The translations under genes and the position numbers were made by a program. 64,000 bases of DNA from Acidobacteriota bacterium (GTDB lineage Bacteria; Acidobacteriota; Holophagae; Holophagales; Holophagaceae): contig JACQZU010000020.1 of assembly GCA_016213735.1 (NCBI GenBank), positions 213,142-277,141 on the forward strand. Direction: 5' to 3'. The notes below the pieces were generated by a model. It was not told where the DNA came from, searched no databases, and saw only the letters and a list, made by a program, of their open reading frames with translations. Positions 1 through 8,185 of the stretch are shown piece after piece (position 1 is the stretch's first letter; every line of letters starts with the position of its first letter).

Positions 1-3000
1 CGTGGGGGCTCCCTCCGGCCCGCTTCGCCTTCCTGGTGGATGGTCACGGTCTGGGGGAGAACCGCCTCCAGGGACGGCTCAGTCTTTCGGACATCGAGGT
101 TCCCCGCCTTCCGAAAGGGCAGGGGTACCTGGATTTCGACGTCTCCGACAAGAAGGTGGAGCTTCGCCTGCTCCGTCTGGGACTCGGAAAGGGCCAGGTG
201 GAGTCCCACGCCACCCTGGACTTGGCCTCCACGGCCCTGGAGGGGGAGGCCTCCGTTCAAGCGGACCTCCAGGAATGTTCTGCGTGGGCGGGAGCAGGCG
301 GGGCATCGGGGAAAATCCGGGCCCGCGTCGTGGCCAAGGGGACCCTGGACCGGCCCGAACTCGACCTCGAGGGTCATGGGACGGACCTGGGGCATCGCGA
401 CCTTCCCCTGCGGCCCCTCCGCCTTCACCTCAAAGGCAAGGCCGACCCCGATGCGCTCCGGGTCTCGTCCCTGGACCTCGAATCCGAAGAGGGACGCCTG
501 AGGCTGGAGGGCGATTGGCGGAAAGGATCCGGGATCCAGGCCCGAGTCCAGGGGACCGGCCTCGCCCTCTCCCCCCTCGCCACCGCCTTCCGCAGCAAGC
601 CCCTGGAAGGGGTCCAGGTGGATCTGGAGGGCGCTCTGCGCTGGCCCCAGGGGGCTGGCCCGCCCCGCCTGGACGCCATCGTCCTGACCGGAAGGGCATC
701 CTTCTCCCGACAGGAGCAGCCCGCGGGCCAGGCCGACCTGGTATGGGAAGGAGGGTCCCTGAGGCTGGCCTCCCTCTCCCTCCGGCTGCCCGGGGTCGCC
801 CTCCAGGGCAACGGTGAGGCCCGTCTCGGCCCTACCGGTGTGAATTCCCTCCGGGCGGAGGGATCGATCCAGACCCAGGCCTCCGAGGTCTCCCAGGCTC
901 TCTTCGCCTGGGGAATCGGGGAACAGGCCGGCCGCCCTGGACGCCTCCGCCCCTTCGAGATGGCGGGAGCCGTGGAAGCCAAGGCCGCGGTGACCTGGAA
1001 TCCGGCGGCGGGGCTTTCCCTGGATGGCCAGGGGACCGTCGCCCAACCTCGATGGCACGGAGCACGGGCGGACCGGGTGCAATCGGACGTTCGGATTCGG
1101 GGCACGCGGATATGGGTGGAGAACACTGAAGTCCGTAAAGGCGAGGGATGGGGCCGGGGAAACCTGTGGGTGGATTGGGGGTCCCTGCCTCCTGGTTCAG
1201 ACGCCCTGGATCTCTGCTACACCGCCGACCGCCTTCCCGTGGCCGAAGGCCTCCGTGCCGCCGACCTGGGGGATCTCCCCATCGAGGGCACGGGCAGCGG
1301 CTGGGTGCGGATCCACGGCGAACTGGACCGCCTCCACCTCGAGGGAGAGGGCCTGCTTTCCGGAGGTCGCGTCTACGGAATGACCGTCCCCAGTGCGCGG
1401 GCAGGCATCGAACTGGACTTGGCCGGGAATCGGCTCCGGATCCCCGAATTCAGGATCGCCGAGAGCCCTGCCCTGCTGGGCTTCGGTGAGACTCCCCCCG
1501 AAGGGGCCCTGGCCCTCCGGGGCAGCCTGGACATGGACCTCAAGGAAGAGTCGTGGATCGGGGAGGTTTCGGGGTCCCTGGACAGCGCGGTCCTCTCCCT
1601 GGGGGGCCCTCGATTCCAGGCCTTTGTCCAGGGCCGCCTGGAAGGCCCCTGGACCAGACCCTTCGGACCCGCCGACCTTCCCCAGGGCCGCCTGGGCTTC
1701 CAGGGGGGGAGGATCTTCATCGGATCCCAGAGCCTGGAGGGCCTGAACGGCACCTTCACCCTGGATTCGGGTTTGCTCCAGGGCGCCGTGGGAATGGCCG
1801 GGCGGTCCCAGCCTTTCCTCGCCCTGGCGGGGGTCTCCCTGCCCGGGAGGCGGATGGAGGGCACCGTGGGTTTCCTGGTGGCCCCCGAAAGCGCGGACAC
1901 GCCCCACCTTGCCGCACGCTTATCCCGGGACCTCCTCCAGGATGCCCGGGCCGACGTCCAGGCCCGGGGGGTTTGGGATGCCAAGGGGTTCCAGTGGGAG
2001 GGAATGCTCCGGAGTTTCTCGGGCCATTTCCAGGGCTTCGACCTGCTCCAGTCCCAGCCCGGCCGCCTGGAGGGGGATGGGGCCTCGGCCAAGGTGGACC
2101 TCCACTTCGAAAGCTCCCCCCGGGAGCGACCGCCGGTCAACCCGGGGGACCCCGTCGCCGGACCGCGAAACGCCCCCGCCAAGCTTCACCTGGCCGGTCT
2201 CGTGCCCTTCACGGGCGCGGCCCCCATGAGCCTGAGGGCCGAGGGCGGGGCGGACCTGCGGGACCTCAAGACCATCCTGGACCACCTGCTGGAACTGGAA
2301 AACGCCAGCGGGCTCCTGGCGGACTTCAAACCCGAGGGGCAGGCCCGCCTGGACGTCACCGCCGGTGGCACCTACCAGGAACCCAGGCTGGACGGTGAAC
2401 TGGAGCTTTCGAACGGCAGCTTCCGGCTCCGCAGCCTCAAACTTCCCCAGGGAATCGAGGACGTCACCTTCAAACTCCGGTTCCAGGGCCGGGAGATCCT
2501 GATCCCGGAGAAGGAGCCCCTGCTCGGCTACTTCGCCCAGGGGTCCCTGGGCGTGTGGGGCAGCGCCCGCTGGCAGCTGGGCGGTCTGGAGAGCTACTCC
2601 TTCCGGGGGCGCCTCCAGGATTTCCAGCTGCGGGACCTGCCCCATGGCGCGGAGCTTCGGGGCACCCTCCAGGCCAGCCTGGAGGGGACCGACCAGGGGG
2701 GGGGCATCCTCCGGGGAACCCTGGACGCCGAGCGGGCCTCCTACAAGACCGAGATCAGCATCCGGGACCTGGTGCTGGGCGGGGTGAGCAGCGGCCCTGA
2801 ACTCGGGGGCCTGGATCCCGAGGATCCCCTGGCCCGCATCGACCTGGACCTGGACCTCAACCTGCACCAGCCCTGGGACCTGGATACGAACCTGATCAAG
2901 CTCCAGGGCCGCCCCGAGGGCAGCTTCAAGGTGCTGGGAACCCTGGCCCGCCCCGGCCTGAAGGGCCGCATGGACCTCCTTCCGGGGGGGCGCCTGACCA

Positions 3001-3626
3001 ACCTGCTCCCTTCCGGGGATGTGGTCCTGGAGCGGGGAAGCATCACCTTCACCGACCCCCTCGTGACCAACCCTCTCCTGGCCCTGGAGGGGCGCATCGA
3101 CGTTCCCCCCTACCTGGTGACCCTGGCCATCAACGGCACCGTGGACCAGTTGAACCTCGTCCCCAGCTCCACGCCCAACCTGCGCCAGGACGAAATCATC
3201 GCCATCCTCATCGACCCCACCGTGGCCCAGAGCATCGGCGCCGCCGGGGGGGGAGGCAGCCAGACCGCCCTCACCTACGGCATCGCCAACGCCAGCAGCG
3301 GCCTGCTGAGCACCCTGGCCTTCGCCAACTTCCAGGAGACCCTCCGCAAGACCCTTCAGCTGGACCGCGTCAGCGCTTCCGTTCGAACGGGGACCACCGG
3401 CAACCTCGAGACCAGCGTGACCCTGGGGAAGAGTCCGGAGCTCTTCGGCTCCAGGACGCCCATCATCGCCACCTACCGGCGCTCTGGGGAGCAGGTCACC
3501 CTCAGCGGCCAGGCCGAATGGCGCTTCGGGAATTTCGTGCTCCAGTTGGGGGTGAGCAGCCCCTTCACCCGGGGATCCGGCGTGGATCCCACCGGGGAGA
3601 TCCGCTACACCTGGAGCCCCAAATGA
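1..3626 (+). CDS. tamB: Translocation/assembly module TamB, 5'-truncated by window edge
   Basis: C-terminal ~1200 residues of a TamB (DUF490) protein, the large periplasm-spanning beta-rich component of the TAM system that works with an Omp85 protein (TamA) in outer-membrane protein insertion or lipid transport. The reading frame is open at base 3 with no start in the window, so the N-terminal membrane anchor lies upstream. The visible part is a long run of amphipathic beta-strand-like repeats, and the last ~350 residues carry the typical DUF490 region (motifs GRPEGSFKVLGTL, TPNLRQDEIIAILIDP, ending SGEIRYTWSPK-like). TamB proteins are usually 1200-1500 aa, so only a short N-terminus is missing. 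The stop overlaps the moaD start (ATGA at 3623), implying translational coupling. The family call is secure; any tamA would be off-window. Confidence 0.93.
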   Translation, partial: WGLPPARFAFLVDGHGLGENRLQGRLSLSDIEVPRLPKGQGYLDFDVSDKKVELRLLRLGLGKGQVESHATLDLASTALEGEASVQADLQECSAWAGAGGASGKIRARVVAKGTLDRPELDLEGHGTDLGHRDLPLRPLRLHLKGKADPDALRVSSLDLESEEGRLRLEGDWRKGSGIQARVQGTGLALSPLATAFRSKPLEGVQVDLEGALRWPQGAGPPRLDAIVLTGRASFSRQEQPAGQADLVWEGGSLRLASLSLRLPGVALQGNGEARLGPTGVNSLRAEGSIQTQASEVSQALFAWGIGEQAGRPGRLRPFEMAGAVEAKAAVTWNPAAGLSLDGQGTVAQPRWHGARADRVQSDVRIRGTRIWVENTEVRKGEGWGRGNLWVDWGSLPPGSDALDLCYTADRLPVAEGLRAADLGDLPIEGTGSGWVRIHGELDRLHLEGEGLLSGGRVYGMTVPSARAGIELDLAGNRLRIPEFRIAESPALLGFGETPPEGALALRGSLDMDLKEESWIGEVSGSLDSAVLSLGGPRFQAFVQGRLEGPWTRPFGPADLPQGRLGFQGGRIFIGSQSLEGLNGTFTLDSGLLQGAVGMAGRSQPFLALAGVSLPGRRMEGTVGFLVAPESADTPHLAARLSRDLLQDARADVQARGVWDAKGFQWEGMLRSFSGHFQGFDLLQSQPGRLEGDGASAKVDLHFESSPRERPPVNPGDPVAGPRNAPAKLHLAGLVPFTGAAPMSLRAEGGADLRDLKTILDHLLELENASGLLADFKPEGQARLDVTAGGTYQEPRLDGELELSNGSFRLRSLKLPQGIEDVTFKLRFQGREILIPEKEPLLGYFAQGSLGVWGSARWQLGGLESYSFRGRLQDFQLRDLPHGAELRGTLQASLEGTDQGGGILRGTLDAERASYKTEISIRDLVLGGVSSGPELGGLDPEDPLARIDLDLDLNLHQPWDLDTNLIKLQGRPEGSFKVLGTLARPGLKGRMDLLPGGRLTNLLPSGDVVLERGSITFTDPLVTNPLLALEGRIDVPPYLVTLAINGTVDQLNLVPSSTPNLRQDEIIAILIDPTVAQSIGAAGGGGSQTALTYGIANASSGLLSTLAFANFQETLRKTLQLDRVSASVRTGTTGNLETSVTLGKSPELFGSRTPIIATYRRSGEQVTLSGQAEWRFGNFVLQLGVSSPFTRGSGVDPTGEIRYTWSPK

Positions 3627-3850
3627 TCAGGGTCCTGGCCTTCGCGCGGTACCGGGAGCTCCTGGGCCATTCCGATCTGCAGCTCCCTTTGCCCGATCCC
3701 CCCACCCTGGAGGCCCTGCTCTCGGAACCGCGCCTCCGGCCCCTCCCCGGGGAGGCCCTCTTGGCCGTGAACCAGCGTTACGCGCGCCGGAACCAGGTCC
3801 TCCAGGACGGGGACGAGGTGGCCCTCCTGCCTCCGGTCTCGGGGGGCTGA
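3623..3850 (+). CDS. moaD: MoaD-like molybdopterin synthase sulfur carrier
   Basis: A 75-aa ubiquitin-fold protein starting MIRVLAFARYRELLG and ending PPVSGG. The C-terminal Gly-Gly is the residue pair that is adenylated and thiocarboxylated in MoaD, which donates sulfur to precursor Z in molybdopterin synthesis together with MoaE. Size and the 'GDEVALLPPVSGG' end fit MoaD rather than ThiS. The start ATG overlaps the tamB stop in ATGA; a longer upstream in-frame start lies entirely inside tamB and was rejected. No moaE is in the window. It would serve the molybdopterin oxidoreductase at 17176-19212. Confidence 0.85.
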   Translation: MIRVLAFARYRELLGHSDLQLPLPDPPTLEALLSEPRLRPLPGEALLAVNQRYARRNQVLQDGDEVALLPPVSGG

Positions 3851-4228
3851 GCCGGGGCCGATCCCTCCCGAAGGCGCGCAGAATCTCGCTTCCCCGGTAG
3901 GGGTGCCCGTCCCCGACCGATCGAAGCAGCGGACGGGGTCACCCCGCCCGCTGCGCGGGGTCTGCGGGCCCAGGCGGCGCAGCCGCCGTTGCCCCCAGTT
4001 GGGTTTGGTGGCTGGGGACGGACTCGAACCGTGCCATGGGCTGGCCCCGGCCACGACGGATCCGGTCGTCCACCGGACGACCTTCACCTGTGGCCTACCG
4101 GGCCGCCCATGTTCCTCGACGGTTCTAGTCCGTCCCCGGATGTCCGAAGCAGCGGACGGGGTCCCCCCGCCCGCTGCGCGGGGTCTGGGGGCCCAGGCGG
4201 CGCAGCCGCCGTTGCCCCCGGTTGGGTT
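3851..4228. other. Gene-free region with duplicated tRNA-end segment
   Basis: No protein gene is convincing here. The stretch holds two copies of a 111-bp segment (listed separately) rich in short GC hairpins, such as CCCGCCCGCTGCGCGGGG and GGCGGCGCAGCCGCC, each ending with the T-arm, acceptor 3' strand and CCA of a tRNA(CAU). Between them (4033-4144) is a unique segment containing an inverted copy of the T-arm and a small hairpin (GTCGTCC/GGACGAC). Confidence 0.7.
3922..4032. repeat. 111-bp direct repeat, copy 1 (carries tRNA-CAU 3' end)
   Basis: Matches 4145-4255 with three mismatches over 111 bases, offset 223. On the minus strand the right-hand end spells the T-arm, acceptor strand and CCA of the tRNA encoded intact at 4229-4305. 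The sequence then diverges at exactly the T-arm 5' side, so this copy is not a complete tRNA. It resembles what site-specific integration or tandem duplication at a tRNA 3' end leaves behind. Confidence 0.85.
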
Positions 4229-4255
4229 TGGTGGCTGGGGACGGACTCGAACCGT
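4145..4255. repeat. 111-bp direct repeat, copy 2 (overlaps intact tRNA)
   Basis: Second copy of the segment at 3922-4032. Its right-hand end is the 3' half of the intact tRNA(CAU) gene. The two copies differ at three positions (in the GTCACCCC, CTGCGGG and CCCCCAG stretches of copy 1). The T-arm sequence also occurs once more, inverted, at 4119-4138 with one change. Confidence 0.85.
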
Positions 4256-4305
4256 CGACCTAAGGATTATGAGACCTTCGCTCTAACCACCTGAGCTACC
4301 CAGCC
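4229..4305 (-). tRNA. tRNA with CAU anticodon (Met elongator or Ile2)
   Basis: Read on the minus strand, a full 77-nt cloverleaf: acceptor GGCTGGG/CCCAGCC, D-arm GCTC...GAGC, anticodon loop CTCATAA, T-arm GACGG-TTCGAGT-CCGTC, discriminator A and an encoded CCA. The anticodon stem has a U-U at its base, tolerated in CAU tRNAs. Whether it is elongator Met or lysidine-modified Ile2 cannot be settled by eye. It is not an initiator, because position 1 pairs and the anticodon stem lacks three G-C pairs. The 3' half is duplicated at 3922-4032. Confidence 0.95.
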
Positions 4306-4317
4306 GGAACAGGCAGT

Positions 4318-5463
4318 CTATCGTGCGGAAGAGCCGAGATCCAGCGTGGTTCTCGGGGGGGCCAGCACGTCCTCGTAAAGGGACTCGTACATGTCCACCA
4401 CGGGGCCTTCCGCGAAGTCTCCCAGGGCCCGGTCGCGGGCGCTTTCGCCCATGGCCCGGCGCCGGGGCTCGTCGGAGAGAAGCTCCACGGATCGGGCGGC
4501 CATGGCCCCCACGTCGCCCATGGGTTCCAGGAAGCCGTCCAGGCCGTGGCGGATGACCTCGGGAACCCCTCCCACCCTGGAGGCCACCACGGGGACCCCG
4601 TAGGCCATAGCCTCCAGGGCCGCCAGGCCGAAACTCTCGGTGGCACTGGTGAGGAGGAAGAGGTCGCTGCAGGCCAGCACGGCCCCGATGTCCAACTGCT
4701 TCCCGGTGAAACGGACCCAGGGGTCCAGCCCCCGGTCCCGGGCGAAGCCTTCCGCCTCGGCCCGGTCCGGCCCGTCTCCCACCATGACCAGGCGGGCATC
4801 CACTTCCCGGCGAACCCTCTCGAACACCTGCATCACGTCCATCACCCGCTTGACCGGCCGGAAATTCGAGATGTGGGTGAGCACCTTGGCCCCCGCCGGG
4901 GCCAGCCAGCTCCGGCAGTTGGAGCTTTCCCCCGGGGGAGGCTCGACGAAATTGGGGATCACCCTGATGTCCCGGTCCACGCCGAAGGTGCGGTCGGTCT
5001 CCTCCTTCAGGAAGCGGCTCACGGCCGTGACGGCGTCGCTGGCCCTGATGGCCAGGCGAACCATGGGCAGGTAGCTGGGGTCGGCCCCCACCACGGTGAT
5101 GTCCGTGCCGTGGAGGGTGGTGACCACCTTGAGGCCATCCCCGAGGGCCATGCGAGCCAGCAGGGCGCTGAGGGCGTGGGGGAGCGCGTAGTGGGCGTGG
5201 AGGATCTCCAGGCCATGGTGGGCGGCCACGTCCGCCATCTTGGAGGCGAGGCTCACCGTGATCGGCGACGACTCGAAGAGCGGGTAGGGGGCGGCCGTCA
5301 CTTCGTGGAAGGTGACCCGGTCCTCGAAGCCCAGAAGCCTGGGAGGGACGGCCGTGCTGAGAATGTGGACTTCGTGCCCCCGGGCGGCCAGGGCCTTGCC
5401 CACCTCGGTGGCCACCACCCCGGAACCACCAAAGGTGCTGTAGCAGGAGATGCCGATGCGCAT
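4318..5463 (-). CDS. bshA: N-acetyl-alpha-D-glucosaminyl L-malate synthase BshA (GT4 family)
   Basis: A 381-aa retaining glycosyltransferase of family GT4. BshA joins UDP-GlcNAc to L-malate, the first step of bacillithiol synthesis. The N-terminus MRIGISCYSTFGGSG, the HAHYALPHA segment (~res 89) and the C-terminal TESFGLAALEAMAYG nucleotide-sugar site match BshA very closely, and the length equals the family norm. The frame stays open much further upstream, but that extension is low-complexity and runs over the next gene, so ATG at 5463 was chosen. No bshB or bshC is in the window. Acidobacteria commonly carry BshA, so the assignment fits the inferred taxon. Confidence 0.88.
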   Translation of the reverse strand: MRIGISCYSTFGGSGVVATEVGKALAARGHEVHILSTAVPPRLLGFEDRVTFHEVTAAPYPLFESSPITVSLASKMADVAAHHGLEILHAHYALPHALSALLARMALGDGLKVVTTLHGTDITVVGADPSYLPMVRLAIRASDAVTAVSRFLKEETDRTFGVDRDIRVIPNFVEPPPGESSNCRSWLAPAGAKVLTHISNFRPVKRVMDVMQVFERVRREVDARLVMVGDGPDRAEAEGFARDRGLDPWVRFTGKQLDIGAVLACSDLFLLTSATESFGLAALEAMAYGVPVVASRVGGVPEVIRHGLDGFLEPMGDVGAMAARSVELLSDEPRRRAMGESARDRALGDFAEGPVVDMYESLYEDVLAPPRTTLDLGSSAR

Positions 5464-5487
5464 GAAGGCCCCTTCCGGAAGGTTATG

Positions 5488-5775
5488 ATGGGAGCGAAGC
5501 TGCGGGCTGAACAGCCCCCGTCCGAGGAATCCTTGATCGCCATCGCCAACCTGCTCATCGACGCCTTGATCCTGCTGATCCTGGTCTCCAGCGTCATGAG
5601 CTGGTTTCATCCCGATCCCCGGAACACCTTCGTCCGCCTGGTGAACGCCGTGGTGGAGCCCCTGCTCCACCCCATCCGCGCCGTCATGCCTGCCGTGGGC
5701 CCCTTCGACCTGAGTCCGCTGGTCGCCTTCGCCGTCCTCATGCTCCTCCAGCGCCTTCTCCAGGGCGCCCTGTGA
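5488..5775 (+). CDS. YggT family membrane protein
   Basis: A ~95-aa integral membrane protein with two hydrophobic segments (LLIDALILLILVSSVMSWF and SPLVAFAVLMLLQRLLQG) separated by the YggT hallmark 'HPDPRNTFVRLVNAVVEPLLHPIRAVMP'-type loop (quoted here only in part: NAVVEPLLHPIRAVMP). YggT proteins sit beside cell-division/DivIVA genes in many genomes, and the next gene here is DivIVA-like. ATG at 5488 has GGAAGG five bases upstream; a TTG at 5533 preceded by GAGGA would give a shorter protein beginning right at the first membrane span. Divergent from bshA. Confidence 0.8.
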   Translation: MGAKLRAEQPPSEESLIAIANLLIDALILLILVSSVMSWFHPDPRNTFVRLVNAVVEPLLHPIRAVMPAVGPFDLSPLVAFAVLMLLQRLLQGAL

Positions 5776-5785
5776 GGGACCTGCC

Positions 5786-6316
5786 ATGAAATTCACCCCC
5801 CTCGACATCCAGCGCCGCGAGTTCGAGAAGGCCTTCCGGGGTCTGGAGGAAGGAGAGGTCCGGGGATTCCTCCATGAGATCGCCGCCGAGTGGGAGGAGC
5901 TTCTGGCCGCCAACCAGCGCCTCCGGGAGGAGATCGTGGAGTTGCGTGAACGCAACCGGCAGTACCAGGATCAGGACCGCATCTTCCGGGAGACCCTTCT
6001 GCAGGCCCAGCGCACCAAGGAGGACATCCTGGAGGCGGTCCACCGGGAAAAGGACCTCCTGATCCGCGAGGCCCAGTTCAAGGGAGACGAACTCATCCGC
6101 CAGGCTGAACAGCGGGTGATCGCCCTGGAGGTCCAGATCCGGGACCTCAAGCTGGAGCGCGCCCGCTTCCTCCAGGAATTCGAGGCTCTCCTGAACCGGT
6201 CCCGGCGATTCATTCACGAGGTGGCCCCGGAGATCTTCCCCCCGGGGGACCCCACGGTCCGTCTGGACGAACTGGATCTGGGGGGCGACACCCCCCCCCA
6301 CGGCGTCCAGCCCTGA
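5786..6316 (+). CDS. DivIVA domain-containing coiled-coil protein
   Basis: A 176-aa protein. The first ~40 residues ([19 protein letters not shown]...[11 protein letters not shown]) match the DivIVA N-terminal membrane-curvature-sensing module. Residues ~40-145 are a continuous coiled coil rich in E, R, Q and L, and the tail (after ~150) is acidic and Pro/Gly-rich. DivIVA-like proteins mark poles and division sites; here it follows a yggT-like gene by 10 bases, a conserved association. It is probably a structural protein in division or polarity, but the exact role is not predictable. Confidence 0.85.
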   Translation: MKFTPLDIQRREFEKAFRGLEEGEVRGFLHEIAAEWEELLAANQRLREEIVELRERNRQYQDQDRIFRETLLQAQRTKEDILEAVHREKDLLIREAQFKGDELIRQAEQRVIALEVQIRDLKLERARFLQEFEALLNRSRRFIHEVAPEIFPPGDPTVRLDELDLGGDTPPHGVQP

Positions 6317-6330
6317 ATTGGGAGGCATCC

Positions 6331-7506
6331 ATGCCCCATGCAGTGATCCTCAAAGCCCTGCGCACCCCCATCGGCAAGTTCCAGGGGGCCCTGGCGTCCC
6401 AGGGAGCGCCCGATCTGGGCGCCGCCGTGGTGAAGGCACTCCGGAAGGCCTTCCCGGGGGCCGAGCCGGGGGAGGCCATTTTTGGGAATGTCGTCTCCGC
6501 CGGCATCGGCCAGGCCCCTGCCCGCATCGCCGCCCTCCGGGGAGGCCTTTCCCCAGCCACCACCGCCCTGACCGTGAACAAGGTCTGCGGCTCCGGCCTC
6601 AAGGCCATCCAGCTGGCTGCTGCAGGCGTCCTGATGGGGGACCACGACCTGATCCTGGCCGGGGGGATGGAGAGCATGAGCAACGCCCCCTACCTGCTGC
6701 CCAAGCTCCGTGCGGGCGCCCGCATGGGTCACGCCCAGGCGGTGGATGCCATGATCCAGGACGGGTTGTGGTGTGCCCACACGGACCAGCACATGGGGCT
6801 CACAGGGGAACTGGTGGCCGAGAAGTACCAGGTTCCCCGGGAAGCCCAGGATGCCTGGGCCGCAGAGAGTCACGCGAAGGCCCTGGCCGCCCAGCAGGCC
6901 GGCGCGTTCGCAGGGGAGATCGTCCCCGTGACGATTCCAGGGAAGAAGGGCGACACCGTGGTGGATGCCGACGAGGGCCCCCGGGCGGATTGCACCCTGG
7001 AGAGCCTGGCCCGCCTCAAGCCCGCCTTCAAGAAGGACGGCAGCGTCACCGCGGGCAACGCTCCTTCCGTGAACGACGGCGCGGCCGCCGCCCTGGTCTG
7101 CACCGAGGAATTCGCCCGGGCCCAAGGATGGCCCATCCAGGCCCGGATCCTGGGCTGGGCCACCGCCGGGGTGGAGCCCCAGTGGGTTCTCATGGCCCCC
7201 GTGGAAGCGATCCGGAAACTCCTGGACAGGCTGGGCTGGGGTGCCCAGGACGTGGACCTCTGGGAGATCAATGAGGCCTTCTCCGTGCAGATGGTGGCCA
7301 CGGCCCGGGAACTCGGCATTCCCCCTGAACGGATCAACGTGCACGGCGGAGCCGTGGCGCTGGGCCACCCCATCGGCGCCAGCGGCGCCCGGGTGATGGC
7401 CACCCTCCTGCACGCCCTGGAGCGGCACGGAAAGGCGCGCGGCGTGGCGGCCCTCTGCCTCGGGGGAGGCAACGCCATCGCCATGGCGGTGGAGCGATCC
7501 TCTTGA
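6331..7506 (+). CDS. Acetyl-CoA C-acetyltransferase (thiolase)
   Basis: A 391-aa thiolase II: condenses two acetyl-CoA to acetoacetyl-CoA, or cleaves 3-ketoacyl-CoA in the reverse direction. Catalytic residues are visible: Cys86 in [10 protein letters not shown], His346 in [12 protein letters not shown] and Cys376 in ALCLGGGNA. Length and the [17 protein letters not shown] motif are typical of biosynthetic/PHB-type acetyltransferases. ATG is preceded by GGGAGG. The stop overlaps the following DinB gene, which starts with TTG. No ketoacyl-CoA reductase neighbour, so the pathway (butanoate, leucine or fatty acid degradation) is open. Confidence 0.92.
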   Translation: MPHAVILKALRTPIGKFQGALASQGAPDLGAAVVKALRKAFPGAEPGEAIFGNVVSAGIGQAPARIAALRGGLSPATTALTVNKVCGSGLKAIQLAAAGVLMGDHDLILAGGMESMSNAPYLLPKLRAGARMGHAQAVDAMIQDGLWCAHTDQHMGLTGELVAEKYQVPREAQDAWAAESHAKALAAQQAGAFAGEIVPVTIPGKKGDTVVDADEGPRADCTLESLARLKPAFKKDGSVTAGNAPSVNDGAAAALVCTEEFARAQGWPIQARILGWATAGVEPQWVLMAPVEAIRKLLDRLGWGAQDVDLWEINEAFSVQMVATARELGIPPERINVHGGAVALGHPIGASGARVMATLLHALERHGKARGVAALCLGGGNAIAMAVERSS

Positions 7507-7967
7507 GCGAGCTGGAGCGCCTCCAGGACCAGTTCAAACGCCTTTTCAATGGTCCGGCCTGGCATGGCCCCGCCCTCCTGGAGCTCCTCCAGGACCTCAG
7601 CGCCCTCGAGGCCCGGACCCGGCCCCTGCCCGGCGTCCACAGCCCGGGGGAACTCCTCCGCCACATGCTCGCCTGGCGGCAACTGGTGATCCACCGACTG
7701 CGAGGGGACGACGCCTACCGGGTCAGCGACGCCCAGAACTGGGCCGGCTGTGCGGCCGACGAGGCGGAGTGGACCAGCGACCTGGAAGCTTTCCGGGCCT
7801 CCCAGCGGGAATTGATGCTGCTCCTGGGACGATTCAATCCCGGGCTCCTCGATGTCCAGGCCCCCGGCTCGGACGTGAGCTGGTACACCCTTTTCCACGG
7901 GCTCCTCCAGCACGACATCTACCACCTGGGCCAGATCGGAATGCTGAAGCGGGCCCTTCGGGGCTGA
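7503..7967 (+). CDS. DinB family (four-helix) protein
   Basis: A 154-aa protein of the DinB/YfiT-like four-helix bundle superfamily, often metal-binding. The likely metal histidines are in [14 protein letters not shown] (~46-54) and the C-terminal [18 protein letters not shown] (~137-145), the classic H...HxxxH arrangement of this family. Some family members are bacillithiol S-transferases; a bshA gene lies 2 kb away, which makes that a reasonable but unproven idea. TTG start overlaps the thiolase stop, so it is probably co-translated. Confidence 0.82.
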   Translation: MSELERLQDQFKRLFNGPAWHGPALLELLQDLSALEARTRPLPGVHSPGELLRHMLAWRQLVIHRLRGDDAYRVSDAQNWAGCAADEAEWTSDLEAFRASQRELMLLLGRFNPGLLDVQAPGSDVSWYTLFHGLLQHDIYHLGQIGMLKRALRG

Positions 7968-8039
7968 GCCACGGTCGGGCATGTCGCCATTTTTTGATTG
8001 ATGCCGTTTTTTACCAATTGATCAAATGCAATCACGGGC

Positions 8040-8067
8040 TTGACGGCCCATCCTCACGGCCTATACC
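8040..8067 (+). promoter_or_regulatory. Candidate sigma-70 promoter
   Basis: TTGACG (8040-8045), 16-base spacer, TATACC (8062-8067). It is followed within 30 bases by an AGGAG ribosome site and a GTG-started small ORF. The flanks upstream (7985-8030) are unusually AT-rich and include the palindrome TTGATCAA. It is the clearest -35/-10 pair in the first 10 kb. Confidence 0.5.
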
Positions 8068-8092
8068 TCCTACAAAGCCTCAGGAGACCTAG

Positions 8093-8179
8093 GTGAAGGA
8101 GCGTCGCAGGCATCGCCGGCTGAGATTCCTGTTCATGGATCTTCACGCCTTCTGGCGCCGCTTCATCGCCCGCCGCTGA
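8093..8179 (+). CDS. Possible small basic peptide (28 aa)
   Basis: GTG-started ORF of 28 residues, beginning MKERRRHRRLRFLF and ending RRFIARR, with eleven arginines and no acidic residues except one Glu and one Asp. It has an AGGAG site seven to eight bases upstream and a good promoter candidate at 8040-8067, which is more signal than chance small ORFs usually have. It is too short for a family assignment and could be a leader peptide or a membrane-active or RNA-binding peptide. The gene downstream is on the opposite strand, so it cannot be a leader for it. Confidence 0.4.
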   Translation: MKERRRHRRLRFLFMDLHAFWRRFIARR

Positions 8180-8185
8180 GCGCCC

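Noticed and set aside
4006..4118. Second complete tRNA in the first repeat copy
   Set aside because: Only the T-arm, acceptor 3' strand and CCA are present; no matching acceptor 5' strand or anticodon arm can be found upstream.
5464..5955. Long N-terminal extension of the bshA frame (up to 5955)
   Set aside because: Arginine/serine-rich junk translation that covers the YggT-like and DivIVA-like genes on the other strand; BshA relatives start at MRIGISC.
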